Source of the DNA: a virus
Length of the DNA stretch: 20,016 nucleotides
Virus record (IMG/VR): IMGVR_UViG_3300035698_003801
Span: 1 to 20,016 of that record
Reading direction: 5' to 3' (one strand)
The notes beneath the pieces are model-generated. The model searched no databases, was not told the origin of the DNA, and saw only the letters and a list, made by a program, of their open reading frames with translations. The position numbers and the translations under genes were made by a program. Position 1 is the stretch's first letter; every line of letters starts with the position of its first letter. Below are positions 1 to 6,173 of the stretch, one piece after another.

Positions 1-1
1 A

Positions 2-226
2 CTATCTACTCATCAATATGTTTATAAGACCTGTTAGTAACGCACCTATTGAGGCTGTAGCTACTATCCAGAAGTATTTCTTAAGCCAAGAGACATCTGT
101 TTTAACAGCAATTAAATCTTGCTTGACGTCTCCCATCTCATTATTAAAGGTTGAATAATGTTCTTCCAACCAATTTATTCTTCTATCTTGTTCTTCGTTT
201 TTAACTTTTACTCCATTCTCCTCCAT
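2..226 (-). CDS. XhlA-like haemolysin/holin-associated membrane protein
   Basis: This 74-aa protein has a charged, helix-forming N-terminal half (about residues 1-48, heptad-like with many E, K and D) followed by one C-terminal transmembrane segment (about residues 52-71, containing FWIVATASIGALLTGLINI). That architecture, the length and the WLKKYFW stretch just before the membrane segment match the XhlA family, known from the PBSX lysis cassette, where XhlA acts at the membrane with a holin. I infer a lysis role. It is transcribed leftward from a sigma70-like promoter overlapping the divergent promoter of the gene at 285. There is no Shine-Dalgarno at a useful distance. The next lysis genes, if any, lie outside the window. 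Another short membrane-anchored coiled-coil protein is the main alternative. Confidence 0.7.
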   Translation of the reverse strand: MEENGVKVKNEEQDRRINWLEEHYSTFNNEMGDVKQDLIAVKTDVSWLKKYFWIVATASIGALLTGLINILMSR

Positions 227-255
227 TTGACAATTGAAGACTTACTTGTTAATAT
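227..255 (+). promoter_or_regulatory. Sigma70-like promoter for the gene at 285
   Basis: A perfect -35 box TTGACA (227-232) is followed after exactly 17 bp by TAATAT (250-255). Transcription would start near 262, leaving a leader of about 23 nt without a Shine-Dalgarno sequence before the ATG at 285. Confidence 0.7.
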
Positions 256-261
256 TAACTA

Positions 262-291
262 ATCATAACTAACTATCTGAAACTATGTCAA
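262..291 (-). promoter_or_regulatory. Sigma70-like promoter for the XhlA-like gene
   Basis: On the minus strand TTGACA (291 to 286) is followed after 18 bp by TATGAT (267 to 262). Transcription would run left from about 255 into the XhlA-like gene at 226. The -35 box lies inside the first codons of the + strand gene at 285, so the two divergent promoters interleave and their polymerase footprints must overlap. Confidence 0.55.
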
Positions 292-503
292 TAGTATTAT
301 TTATTTCAAACACAGTTCTAGCCATTGGGCTAGGCTTTTTTATTGGCAAGAGCTGGGGTAATAAACCCATCCTTAAAAGCACAGCCTCTAAACAAAAAGA
401 AATGTTAAAAGTCATACGTCGACAACCAGTTAAGACATTCGATGAACGTCGACAAGAGGCTATTGAAACGGGTAAGCCAATAATAAAGGTAATGAGTAAA
501 TAA
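285..503 (+). CDS. Small membrane protein of unknown function
   Basis: This is a 72-aa protein with an N-terminal hydrophobic segment (about residues 2-22, LFISNTVLAIGLGFFIG) and a basic cytoplasmic-type tail rich in K, R and E, ending IIKVMSK. I do not recognise the family. The start is supported by a TTGACA-17-TAATAT promoter about 23 nt upstream. A stable hairpin (506-530) begins right after the stop codon. The same frame stays open after this stop and encodes a zinc-ribbon-like peptide up to the start of the LexA-like gene, which is odd and is described separately. The position opposite an XhlA-like gene might suggest a lysis accessory role, but nothing in the sequence proves it. Confidence 0.6.
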   Translation: MSIVLFISNTVLAIGLGFFIGKSWGNKPILKSTASKQKEMLKVIRRQPVKTFDERRQEAIETGKPIIKVMSK

Positions 504-659
504 AAACCCCCGTTATCGCTAACGAGGGGTAAAAACAAGCTACCAGAACTATGCGAGTGCGGGAAAAGATTAAACCACGATGGTAAAACATATTATAAAG
601 AAAGGGCTTATGAAATACAAAATTGTGTCTGTGGCTATAGTCAATTAGAATTAGTATGA
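504..659 (+). pseudogene. Zinc-ribbon-like open frame without a start codon
   Basis: After the stop of the 285-503 gene the same frame stays open to a TGA that overlaps the LexA-like gene's ATG (ATGA, 656-659). Its translation looks like a real mini zinc ribbon: LPELCECGKRLNHDGKTYYK, a short spacer, then NCVCGYSQLELV. This gives two CxCG knuckles about 25 residues apart. No ATG, GTG or TTG is in frame before the first cysteine (codon 552). It may be expressed by readthrough of the TAA at 501-503, by a rare initiator such as the ACG at 522, or be a decayed gene or one hit by a sequencing indel. The 4-nt overlap with the next gene is what a coupled gene would show. Confidence 0.4.
506..530 (-). 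terminator. Hairpin, possible leftward terminator
   Basis: CCCC/GGGG (507-510 with 526-529) and GTTA/TAAC (512-515 with 520-523) close on a TCGC loop. Read on the minus strand the stem is followed by a run of five T, as in a Rho-independent terminator. Read on the + strand it is followed by TAAAAA, so it would not terminate the 285-503 transcript. Confidence 0.4.
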
Positions 660-868
660 AAGAACCCCTAACTAAAAAACAATATGAACTCTATGATTAT
701 TTAGAACATTATTTTCTATTGCACGGATATGCTCCCACTATTCAAGAGATGAGCAACTGGATAGGCAAGTCAATCGGTAACACTTGGAAGATATTACGCC
801 ATTTAGAATTAAAGGGTTGGATAAATAAGAAAAAGAATTGCTCAAGGCATATAAAGTTAGTCAATTAG
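656..868 (+). CDS. LexA-type winged-helix DNA-binding protein (no protease domain)
   Basis: The 70-aa product matches the N-terminal DNA-binding domain of LexA along its whole length: LTKKQYELYDYLEHYFLLHG, then YAPTIQEMSNWIG (the recognition helix-turn-helix region), then ILRHLELKGWINKKKN (helix and wing). The C-terminal S24 autoprotease half of LexA (about 130 aa) is absent, so it cannot respond to RecA by self-cleavage. I infer a small phage transcription regulator. Candidate targets are the divergent promoters at 227-291 and the repeated leader motifs near 1315 and 1615. Its start overlaps the preceding zinc-ribbon-like frame by four bases, suggesting translational coupling if that frame is real. 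There is no Shine-Dalgarno. Confidence 0.75.
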   Translation: MKEPLTKKQYELYDYLEHYFLLHGYAPTIQEMSNWIGKSIGNTWKILRHLELKGWINKKKNCSRHIKLVN

Positions 869-943
869 TATAAGAAAACAGCCCCCGTTAAAGGAGCTGG
901 TAAAGATTATCTTTTGTCGGTATCGCACCGCCTTGACATTATG

Positions 944-962
944 ACGCATTTGTTGCGTTTTT
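944..962 (+). terminator. Probable Rho-independent terminator after the LexA-like gene
   Basis: ACGCA (944-948), loop TTTGT and TGCGT (954-958) form a short stem that runs into five T (958-962). It lies 76 bp past the stop of the LexA-like gene and before the convergent gene that ends at 984, where a terminator is expected. The stem is only 5-6 bp. A second small hairpin (CGGT/ACCG, about 918-930) lies just upstream. Confidence 0.4.
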
Positions 963-983
963 ATTACACTAAAACGAGGGTTA

Positions 984-1076
984 CTATCTTATAAATACAT
1001 CTATAACATGACCTCCAAAGTAACCAACAAAGCTACTCAATAGGACAATATAACACCACTTCTCTGTTTTATTCAT
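984..1076 (-). CDS. Tiny single-span membrane peptide
   Basis: This 30-aa open frame begins MNKTEKW and continues into a hydrophobic stretch (CYIVLLSSFVGYFGGHVIDV) that could span the membrane once. It lies downstream of the 49-aa gene on the same strand, after a hairpin at 1114-1145, and faces the LexA-like gene. No family is recognised and there is no Shine-Dalgarno. The composition (charged start, membrane helix, basic end) is that of a real phage mini-protein, but the length alone cannot exclude chance. Confidence 0.35.
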   Translation of the reverse strand: MNKTEKWCYIVLLSSFVGYFGGHVIDVFIR

Positions 1077-1113
1077 ACTTTTATACTACTTAGTTTATAA
1101 TAGCTCTTAATAA

Positions 1114-1145
1114 GATAGCTGTTACCCCGCTTTATAACGGCTATC
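1114..1145 (-). repeat. Hairpin between two small leftward genes
   Basis: GATAGC (1114-1119) pairs with GCTATC (1140-1145). After one mismatch GTTA pairs with TAAC, and the loop carries CCCCGC. It lies 10 bp downstream of the 49-aa gene on the minus strand. There is no T-run, so it could be an RNA processing or stability element rather than a classical terminator. Confidence 0.4.
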
Positions 1146-1154
1146 CTATAAAAG

Positions 1155-1304
1155 TTATTCTTCAATTACCTTAACTATCTCAAAGCTATCTTCAACATAT
1201 TCTTTCGGTAGCTCATAGTTGTTGGCAAATAGTTCTGCTTCTTCGTCTGTTTTACAATCAGGACAAGGTATCTCAATGTTTATGTTAACTATTACTGATT
1301 TCAT
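1155..1304 (-). CDS. 49-aa protein with a CPDC motif, unknown function
   Basis: The open frame encodes 49 residues: a short beta-like N-terminus (MKSVIVNINIEI), a CPDC pair at residues 14-17 and an acidic remainder (DEEAELF, YELPKEYVEDSFEIVKVIEE). A single CxxC pair may bind metal as a dimer or be redox active, but nothing more can be said. The start is supported by its leader: the ATG is 10 nt after a 17-bp element, ATTATTAGTAACCCCGC on the minus strand, that also precedes the next leftward gene. The arrangement suggests that both genes are expressed from similar promoters with the same leader. Confidence 0.55.
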   Translation of the reverse strand: MKSVIVNINIEIPCPDCKTDEEAELFANNYELPKEYVEDSFEIVKVIEE

Positions 1305-1314
1305 TGTTTAAATA

Positions 1315-1331
1315 GCGGGGTTACTAATAAT
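1315..1331 (-). promoter_or_regulatory. Leader element, copy 1 of a 17-bp exact repeat
   Basis: The minus-strand sequence ATTATTAGTAACCCCGC is identical to the copy at 1615-1631 and lies 10 nt before the ATG of the 49-aa gene. A TATAGA-like -10 lies just upstream, so the element would sit at the start of the transcript. Confidence 0.5.
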
Positions 1332-1376
1332 TCTCTCTATAAGAGCTACCAACAAGTGATAACTCTTAAGAAGGGA

Positions 1377-1598
1377 TTATATTGCCATTAGGTAGGTTTC
1401 AAGATATTCTTTATCATTCCAAGTTTCCTCTGTTACCAAGAAGCCACACCTTGATTTCCCATTATATATCCACGCTTCCCAACCAACAAACTCTTTTTTA
1501 TATCTCCTCTTTTGGTAAGGACTTTCTTTAAAGAACTTGACCTTGTTAAAAGGAATATGACGTTTAGTTAATTCCTTTTCTATTATTTCTTTCTTCAT
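1377..1598 (-). CDS. Small basic protein, unknown function
   Basis: The 73-aa product begins MKKEIIEKELTKRHIPFNKV and is rich in K, E, W and Y, with a central FVGWEAWIYNGKSRCGFLVTEETW segment that looks like beta strands of a compact domain. I chose the ATG at 1598 rather than an upstream ATG at 1688. The longer N-terminus (beginning MGQGAIHWLG) translates the conserved 17-bp leader element and its promoter-like region. With the shorter start, the leader sits 16 nt from the ATG, as in the neighbouring 49-aa gene. The family is not recognised. Confidence 0.6.
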   Translation of the reverse strand: MKKEIIEKELTKRHIPFNKVKFFKESPYQKRRYKKEFVGWEAWIYNGKSRCGFLVTEETWNDKEYLETYLMAI

Positions 1599-1614
1599 AT
1601 TATTGTCCGCTTTT

Positions 1615-1631
1615 GCGGGGTTACTAATAAT
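1615..1631 (-). promoter_or_regulatory. Leader element, copy 2 of a 17-bp exact repeat
   Basis: This is identical to 1315-1331 and exactly 300 bp from it. It is preceded on the minus strand by TTGCTATAAG, an extended -10-like box (TGC plus TATAAG), and followed by CCGC-AAAA-GCGG, which could form a small hairpin before the ATG at 1598. Confidence 0.5.
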
Positions 1632-1750
1632 CTTATAGCAAGGTACTAACGAATAAACTCCAAGCCAATGTATTGCTCCCTGTCCCAAAGGTTAGCTCGT
1701 GGGAACTAACTCGGGAACTAAGAAGCAATACACTAGCAAGGAGTTAGTTG

Positions 1751-1775
1751 CCCCAAGGCTACTAAGTAGCAGGGG
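1751..1775. repeat. Strong hairpin upstream of terS
   Basis: GCTAC-TAA-GTAGC (1758-1770) is a perfect stem extended by CCCC (1751-1754) with GGGG (1772-1775) across an asymmetric internal loop. It is followed on the + strand by TAAAAAAAATAACC and then a second hairpin, ATAACC/GGTTAT (1784-1801). Neither is followed by a T-run on the + strand. Confidence 0.45.
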
Positions 1776-1923
1776 TAAAAAAAATAACCTTGTAGGGTTA
1801 TAAATATGCTTATAAGCCCACGAAACTTATCCCACGAAGCAAGAAGCAATACAATGAACTTTACTTAATACTAGCATACCAAGAACATAAGTCAAGCCCT
1901 AACAGTGCATAACTATTTAAGCT

Positions 1924-1952
1924 TTGACACAGCATAAAATCGGGGTTATACA
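1924..1952 (+). promoter_or_regulatory. Late-operon promoter upstream of terS
   Basis: TTGACA (1924-1929), a 17-bp spacer and TATACA (1947-1952) make a near-consensus sigma70-type promoter. The predicted start point, about 7 nt past the -10, falls at or next to the ATG of terS at 1959, so the message may be leaderless. Confidence 0.65.
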
Positions 1953-1958
1953 GAAGTA

Positions 1959-2378
1959 ATGAGTAAACTAACATTAAAACAAAAGAAGTTTGTTAAGGTA
2001 ACAGCTCAAACATTAAACCCAACAGAGGGAGCAAGACAAGCTTACAATCTTAAGGGCAAAACGGGGGTTAAAGATAAAGATAAACAAGTAAGTCTAGCAA
2101 CAACAATAGCAAGTGACAATATGACAAAACCTGCTATTAAGAAAGCGTTGCAAGAAGTGTTAGAAGAACAGAAGGTTAATAGTGAGTTCAAAACGAGGTT
2201 AATGAAGCGTAATGCAGAACAAGAAAGTAATATACCTGCGAGTAATCAGGCTATAGATATGCTTAATAAGATAATGGGTGATTATGCTCCTATTAGAAGT
2301 ATTAATATAAACGTAACACCTGATAATATAAATAATAGGTTAAAAGAATTAGAGGATGAACTCAAGCAGTTACAATAG
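1959..2378 (+). CDS. terS: Terminase small subunit
   Basis: The 139-aa protein starts with a helix-turn-helix region of the Terminase_2 type (LTLKQKKFVKVTAQTLNPTEGARQAY, about residues 4-30; the pattern is LT-KQ--FV...N-TEGARQAYN). A basic helical middle follows, then a C-terminal coiled coil (NNRLKELEDELKQLQ). This is the expected DNA-recognition, oligomerisation and TerL-binding order of small terminases, which bind the packaging site and recruit the large subunit. It is the first gene of the rightward late operon. There is no Shine-Dalgarno, and the promoter places the transcript start at about the ATG. Its last 23 nt overlap the next open frame. Confidence 0.85.
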   Translation: MSKLTLKQKKFVKVTAQTLNPTEGARQAYNLKGKTGVKDKDKQVSLATTIASDNMTKPAIKKALQEVLEEQKVNSEFKTRLMKRNAEQESNIPASNQAIDMLNKIMGDYAPIRSININVTPDNINNRLKELEDELKQLQ

Positions 2379-2685
2379 AAAACTAGAGATATACACAGAG
2401 ATGCAGGGGTTACTCTCTCTCAAGAGGCGTAACAAAGGGCGGGATATTAGTACCTTTATAAGCATATACTTAGATAGTCTAACACCATACTCACGTCCAC
2501 ACTTCCATACATCCATTCTAAGGCAGTTATCCCTCTCAGTAGTACAATCTATCAACTCTAGTACTAACACAGCACACAGAGGCACACAGACACCAATAAG
2601 CACACAGGAAGAAGAGACAGAGGGAGGGTATGATACCCCCCACCCCCCTACCTTTAAAGAATCACTTGATAGCACTACCACATAA
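2356..2685 (+). CDS. Unknown protein; possible detached N-terminal segment of TerL
   Basis: This 109-aa open frame overlaps the end of terS by 23 nt and fills the gap before terL. Residues about 28-55 (GRDISTFISIYLDSLTPYSR, then PHFHTSILRQL) resemble the helical region that normally precedes the Walker A loop in large terminases, with the F...Y and FH..I...L pattern. TerL downstream starts only 36 residues before its Walker A and lacks that region. The second half (residues 66-109) is low complexity, rich in S, T, P and E, and is encoded by CACACAG-like repeats. The two frames differ and are separated by a stop and 47 non-coding bases. It could be an N-terminal TerL fragment split off by an insertion, or an unrelated small protein. 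The similarity is judged by eye only. Confidence 0.45.
   Translation: MNSSSYNRKLEIYTEMQGLLSLKRRNKGRDISTFISIYLDSLTPYSRPHFHTSILRQLSLSVVQSINSSTNTAHRGTQTPISTQEEETEGGYDTPHPPTFKESLDSTTT
2627..2639. repeat. Perfect small inverted repeat GGGTA-TGA-TACCC
   Basis: This short palindrome lies in a purine-rich to C-rich switch (GGGAGGGTATGATACCCCCCA) inside the low-complexity end of the open frame at 2356-2685, just before the gap separating it from terL. It could form a hairpin that affects translation across the gap. Confidence 0.35.
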
Positions 2686-2732
2686 TTCTTCTAAAAATAG
2701 TAATTCTTCTTAATTTTTATATTTTTTAGTAA

Positions 2733-4163
2733 ATGAATACAAATCCATCACTAGACAATGAAAAGGAGGAAGAGTCAAATATGCCATCTCCCACCGAGGA
2801 GAGACAAGACTCTATGTGTAAAAGCAACAGATTGTTGTTTATTGCACCCCGTGGATTCGCCAAATCAACGATATGTAGCCGTTTCTTCCCCCTTTGGCTG
2901 GCATTATACGGACTAAAGAACGATATTCTGCTAATTAGTAGTACCGTTGCCCTTGCTAAAGATAACCTCCGAATTATTAAAGACCAACTAATTTCCAACG
3001 AGAAGATAATCCAAGACTTCGGGGAGATGAAGAGTGACAAGTGGACAGAAGAGGAAATAGTCTTAGCTAATGGTTGTAGGATAAGAGCCAAGGGCAGAGG
3101 CTTCCAAATTCGTGGGTTAAGACCTGATATAATAATATGTGATGACCTAGAGGATGATGACATAGTTGCTTCTAAGGAACAGAGAGAGAAACTAGAGAAC
3201 TGGTTTCTACGTACTCTACTTCCTACTTTAAAGCCTGACCAGCAACTAATCTACATCGGAACCAAGCTTCACCAATTTGCCCTGATTGCTAAGCTCCAGG
3301 ACAAGAAAGAATTTAGAAGCTATCATTATAAGGCTCTGGTGGACGGTAAGAGCATCTGGGAGGATATGTGGCCCGTGAAGAGGCTTCTGGAGATAAGAGA
3401 GGAGATAGGTGTCTATGCCTTTGAGAGTGAATACCAGAACAACCCCTTGAGTTTAACAGAGCAACCCATAAAGCCTCATTTCTTGGACGGTGTTAAGGCT
3501 GAGGGAGATATTGTAGAGAGTTGTATGGCTATTGACCCAGCGATTAGCGAAAGAGAGAACGCTGACTTCACGGCTATTCAGATAATGGGTAGAACAGAAA
3601 AGGGAGACTTCAAAGAGTTATTAACAGTTAAGGGAAGATGGGGAATAGAAGAGCAGGTTGACAAAGTAATTGACTTGTATGTAAAATACGGGAAGAGATG
3701 GAACATTCTACGAATACTATTGGAGGAGGTTGCCTATCAGAAGGTTCTAAGACCTCTTTTAATAAAGAAATCTCGCCCAAAGAACATCTATTTGCCAATA
3801 AGTACAGCTGAAATAGGAATGGGACATAATAAACGCCCCAAGGACAAGAGAACTAGACTTATGCAGGTTGTTCACCTCTTTGAAGGTAGATTAGTAGAGA
3901 TAGATAACCCAGAAACCAGGATAGAGTTACTTTCATTTCCATTCGGAGACTATGATGACACCGTAGACGTAACTGTGTATAACTTATACTGGCTCCTAAA
4001 TAACCGACCTGGAAAGTTTATGCTGAAGAAAGAGAAGATAGGACTACCGATTAAATCCAAAGAGTCATTCTATGTTAACGAAGTCAGACCAGGAGTATAT
4101 ATGGCTGAAATGGAGAGTGAACCAATTAAACCCGTAGCAAGTTTCATAAATTATGATAAGTAA
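2733..4163 (+). CDS. terL: Terminase large subunit (ATPase-nuclease)
   Basis: This 476-aa packaging motor protein has both expected domains. The ATPase part shows Walker A PRGFAKST at residues 39-46 (the phage-type loop with R40 and K44), Walker B DIIICDD at 132-138 followed by the catalytic acid (E140), and a coupling motif LIYIGT at 172-177. The RNase H-like nuclease shows MAIDPA (D268), an acidic pair at 331-332 and FGDYDDTVD (D406-D412). It cuts concatemers and drives DNA into the prohead. The N-terminus is unusually short and low complexity (NPSLDNEKEEESN...) before Walker A. The missing helical segment may be the preceding open frame. It overlaps the next gene by 11 nt. Confidence 0.92.
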   Translation: MNTNPSLDNEKEEESNMPSPTEERQDSMCKSNRLLFIAPRGFAKSTICSRFFPLWLALYGLKNDILLISSTVALAKDNLRIIKDQLISNEKIIQDFGEMKSDKWTEEEIVLANGCRIRAKGRGFQIRGLRPDIIICDDLEDDDIVASKEQREKLENWFLRTLLPTLKPDQQLIYIGTKLHQFALIAKLQDKKEFRSYHYKALVDGKSIWEDMWPVKRLLEIREEIGVYAFESEYQNNPLSLTEQPIKPHFLDGVKAEGDIVESCMAIDPAISERENADFTAIQIMGRTEKGDFKELLTVKGRWGIEEQVDKVIDLYVKYGKRWNILRILLEEVAYQKVLRPLLIKKSRPKNIYLPISTAEIGMGHNKRPKDKRTRLMQVVHLFEGRLVEIDNPETRIELLSFPFGDYDDTVDVTVYNLYWLLNNRPGKFMLKKEKIGLPIKSKESFYVNEVRPGVYMAEMESEPIKPVASFINYDK

Positions 4164-4500
4164 AGAACAAATCCATAAACTAAGAATGAGAAAGGAACTA
4201 CTTATGCACAGGTTATCCACAGCAGATGAGGAGGAACAGCCATATTATAGGAGAAAACTAAACTCACTGGCCATGGAAGAAAGAGATGCGTATAATGATG
4301 ACCTAGTCCAACCAGGAGAGAATAGATTTAAGAGCTTATATAAAAACGAGTGGCTAAAGAATGAAAAAGAGAAAGAAGAAAAACTTATTAAACAAAAAAG
4401 AGAAAAAGAATCAAGAGATAAATTTTATAAAGATAATCTCTTAGAGGGAAAGGAGAGAGTCAAGAGAGCCCTGGAACTCGAAGAAAAACTAGAAAAATAG
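4153..4500 (+). CDS. Charged coiled-coil protein, unknown function
   Basis: The 115-aa product is highly charged and predicted to be almost entirely helical. Residues about 70-115 (NEKEKEEKLIKQKREKESRD, and ERVKRALELEEKLEK at the end) form a long coiled coil. There are no cysteines, membrane segments or recognisable motifs. It starts inside the end of terL (11-nt overlap) and stops 1 nt before the portal ATG, so it is translated as part of the packaging block. A role as a portal- or terminase-associated helper would fit the position but is inferred only from context. Confidence 0.6.
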   Translation: MISKEQIHKLRMRKELLMHRLSTADEEEQPYYRRKLNSLAMEERDAYNDDLVQPGENRFKSLYKNEWLKNEKEKEEKLIKQKREKESRDKFYKDNLLEGKERVKRALELEEKLEK

Positions 4501-4501
4501 T

Positions 4502-6151
4502 ATGGATGAATTAAAAGAGCAAGCATTACTTGAGAAGGAGGCATTCGAGGAGAAGATGTCTGATGAGGCTTTGCTTACTCAAATAGAGTCGTGGGTCAGA
4601 GAATCAGAAACCTTTTATAGCAAGTTAAGACCAATCTGGGAACAGAACCTAGAATACTATGGCGGAATCCAGACAGGAGTAGAGTCTCTTAGAGGCAAGA
4701 CTTCACGAGCTGTGGAAAACCGTATCTTTATGGCAGTGGAAACAATGATACCTATTGCTAGTTCTCGACTTCCAGACATAGAAGTCAGAGCAGGAAGTGA
4801 AGACGAACAATCTCAGATGAACTCCAATGAGTTACAAGATATATTGGGTTATCATATGGAGAGAGTAAATATCCAAGGTAAGGCAGAACAGTTCCTAAGA
4901 GATATGATTACCAAGAGATATGGAGTCTTCAAGATTAACTGGGATAAAAATGATGTAGATTTAATAGTTAGAGACCCTCGGAAGATAAGAATACCTAAGT
5001 TCGGGAGACTAACCCAAGACCTAGCTTTCATTATAGAGGATTTAGAAATGAGTTATAACCAGCTAGTTGAAAAGTTTGGGAATAAGAAAGCTGAGGAAGT
5101 TAGAAAAGAAGCTCCAAAAGTAGGGATAACTGATAACGGAGAAGAAGACCAAGTTAGAAAAGCAACCTTTACTATCTTAGAAGTTTGGACTAACGAAATG
5201 GTAGCCTGGAAAGCAGGAAGCATTATCCTTGACAAGAAAGAGAATCCATACTTTAATTTTAATAATAAGGAAAAGAATTGGTTTACCTTCCCAAGCAAAC
5301 CATATGTAATAAAATCTTTGTTTGAGACAGACGAATCAATGATTGGAGATACTGATTATATTCAACAAATGATTTCAATCCAGGACAATATAAATAGTAG
5401 AAAGCGTCAAATAGAGAATGTCGTTGCTAAGGTAGCTAACCCTCCTCTCTTAATAGATAGCGATACGATGTCAGAAGAACAGGCAGCCAATATCACCAAC
5501 GAGGAAGGATTGATAATCTATGGCAAGGACGCAGCTGACGGAACTAAGATAAGATTTGAACAACCAGGACAATTACCGAATGATGTCTTCTTGGACCTAG
5601 AAGGAAGTAGAAGTGCCTTTGATAACATCTGGGGGATACACTCCACTACTAGGGGGGAAAGACAAGGAAAGGAAACGCTGGGAGGAAGGCAGTTATTAAA
5701 AGCAGCTGACCTAGGACGGATTGACCTAGTAGCCAGACAATTAGAGAGAGCCCTAGATGAAGTAGCTGGCTGGTGGACACAACTGATTAAGTTGTTTTAT
5801 ACAGAGAACAAGAGTTTCTCTATTGCTGGAGAGGACGGAACAATATTCATTAACAATTTCACAGGAGACAAGGTAGCTAAGAATACTAAGTTGAGAGTAA
5901 TGGCTGGGTCAACCCTACCTAAAGATGAGATAACCCAGAGGCAAGAGGCAATAGAGCTATGGCAATTAAAGGCCATAGGAGTAAAGACTCTTTATAAGAG
6001 ATTGAAGATGTCGAATGTTCAGGCTGCCGTAGCAGACTTTGTAGAAACCCAGTCTGGAGCAATAATGCAACCCCAAGGAGGTCAGGGTGGACAGCCTGCC
6101 CTAGGACAAGGAACACCAAGTGCACCGCCACCTGTCCAACCACAAGTATAG
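4502..6151 (+). CDS. Portal protein
   Basis: The 549-aa protein has the length, position (just after the terminase) and features of tailed-phage portals. There is an N-terminal helical region (SWVRESETFYSKLRPIWEQN), a clip/stem region with phrases such as NRIFMAVETMIPIASSRLPD, and a conserved middle where a long helix region (YIQQMISIQDNINSRKRQIE) precedes a glycine/asparagine-rich segment. A segment WGIHSTTRGERQGKETLGGR, common near the C-terminal third of portals, is also present. The protein forms the dodecameric DNA gate at one capsid vertex. The last 30 residues are Q, G and P rich (QPQGGQGGQPALGQGTPSAP), probably disordered. It is followed by tandem hairpins rather than directly by the scaffold. 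Confidence 0.85.
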   Translation: MDELKEQALLEKEAFEEKMSDEALLTQIESWVRESETFYSKLRPIWEQNLEYYGGIQTGVESLRGKTSRAVENRIFMAVETMIPIASSRLPDIEVRAGSEDEQSQMNSNELQDILGYHMERVNIQGKAEQFLRDMITKRYGVFKINWDKNDVDLIVRDPRKIRIPKFGRLTQDLAFIIEDLEMSYNQLVEKFGNKKAEEVRKEAPKVGITDNGEEDQVRKATFTILEVWTNEMVAWKAGSIILDKKENPYFNFNNKEKNWFTFPSKPYVIKSLFETDESMIGDTDYIQQMISIQDNINSRKRQIENVVAKVANPPLLIDSDTMSEEQAANITNEEGLIIYGKDAADGTKIRFEQPGQLPNDVFLDLEGSRSAFDNIWGIHSTTRGERQGKETLGGRQLLKAADLGRIDLVARQLERALDEVAGWWTQLIKLFYTENKSFSIAGEDGTIFINNFTGDKVAKNTKLRVMAGSTLPKDEITQRQEAIELWQLKAIGVKTLYKRLKMSNVQAAVADFVETQSGAIMQPQGGQGGQPALGQGTPSAPPPVQPQV

Positions 6152-6173
6152 ATTATTAAAAAGTCGAAGATAA

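Larger units (their letters stand above)
1689..1958. other. Non-coding, repeat-rich region before the terminase operon
   Basis: No convincing gene is present. There are three copies of AGCAATACA, two direct within a 13-bp exact repeat (1720-1732 and 1841-1853) and one inverted (1669-1677). GGGAACTAA occurs twice with a 12-bp period (1701, 1713), CCCACGAA occurs twice (1818, 1831), and there are two good hairpins (1751-1775 and 1784-1801). The late promoter lies at its right end. Position directly upstream of terS is typical of a cos or pac site, though an origin or operator array is also possible. Confidence 0.5.

Noticed and set aside
269-538. 89-aa open frame on the minus strand
   Set aside because: It is antisense to the 285-503 gene and its hairpin; composition is not coding-like.
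1599-1688. Longer N-terminus (MGQGAIHW...) for the 73-aa leftward gene
   Set aside because: It would translate the conserved leader repeat and promoter-like region.
2370-2681. 103-aa minus-strand frame over the terS-terL gap
   Set aside because: Mirror of a low-complexity region; no support from neighbours, strand or start context.
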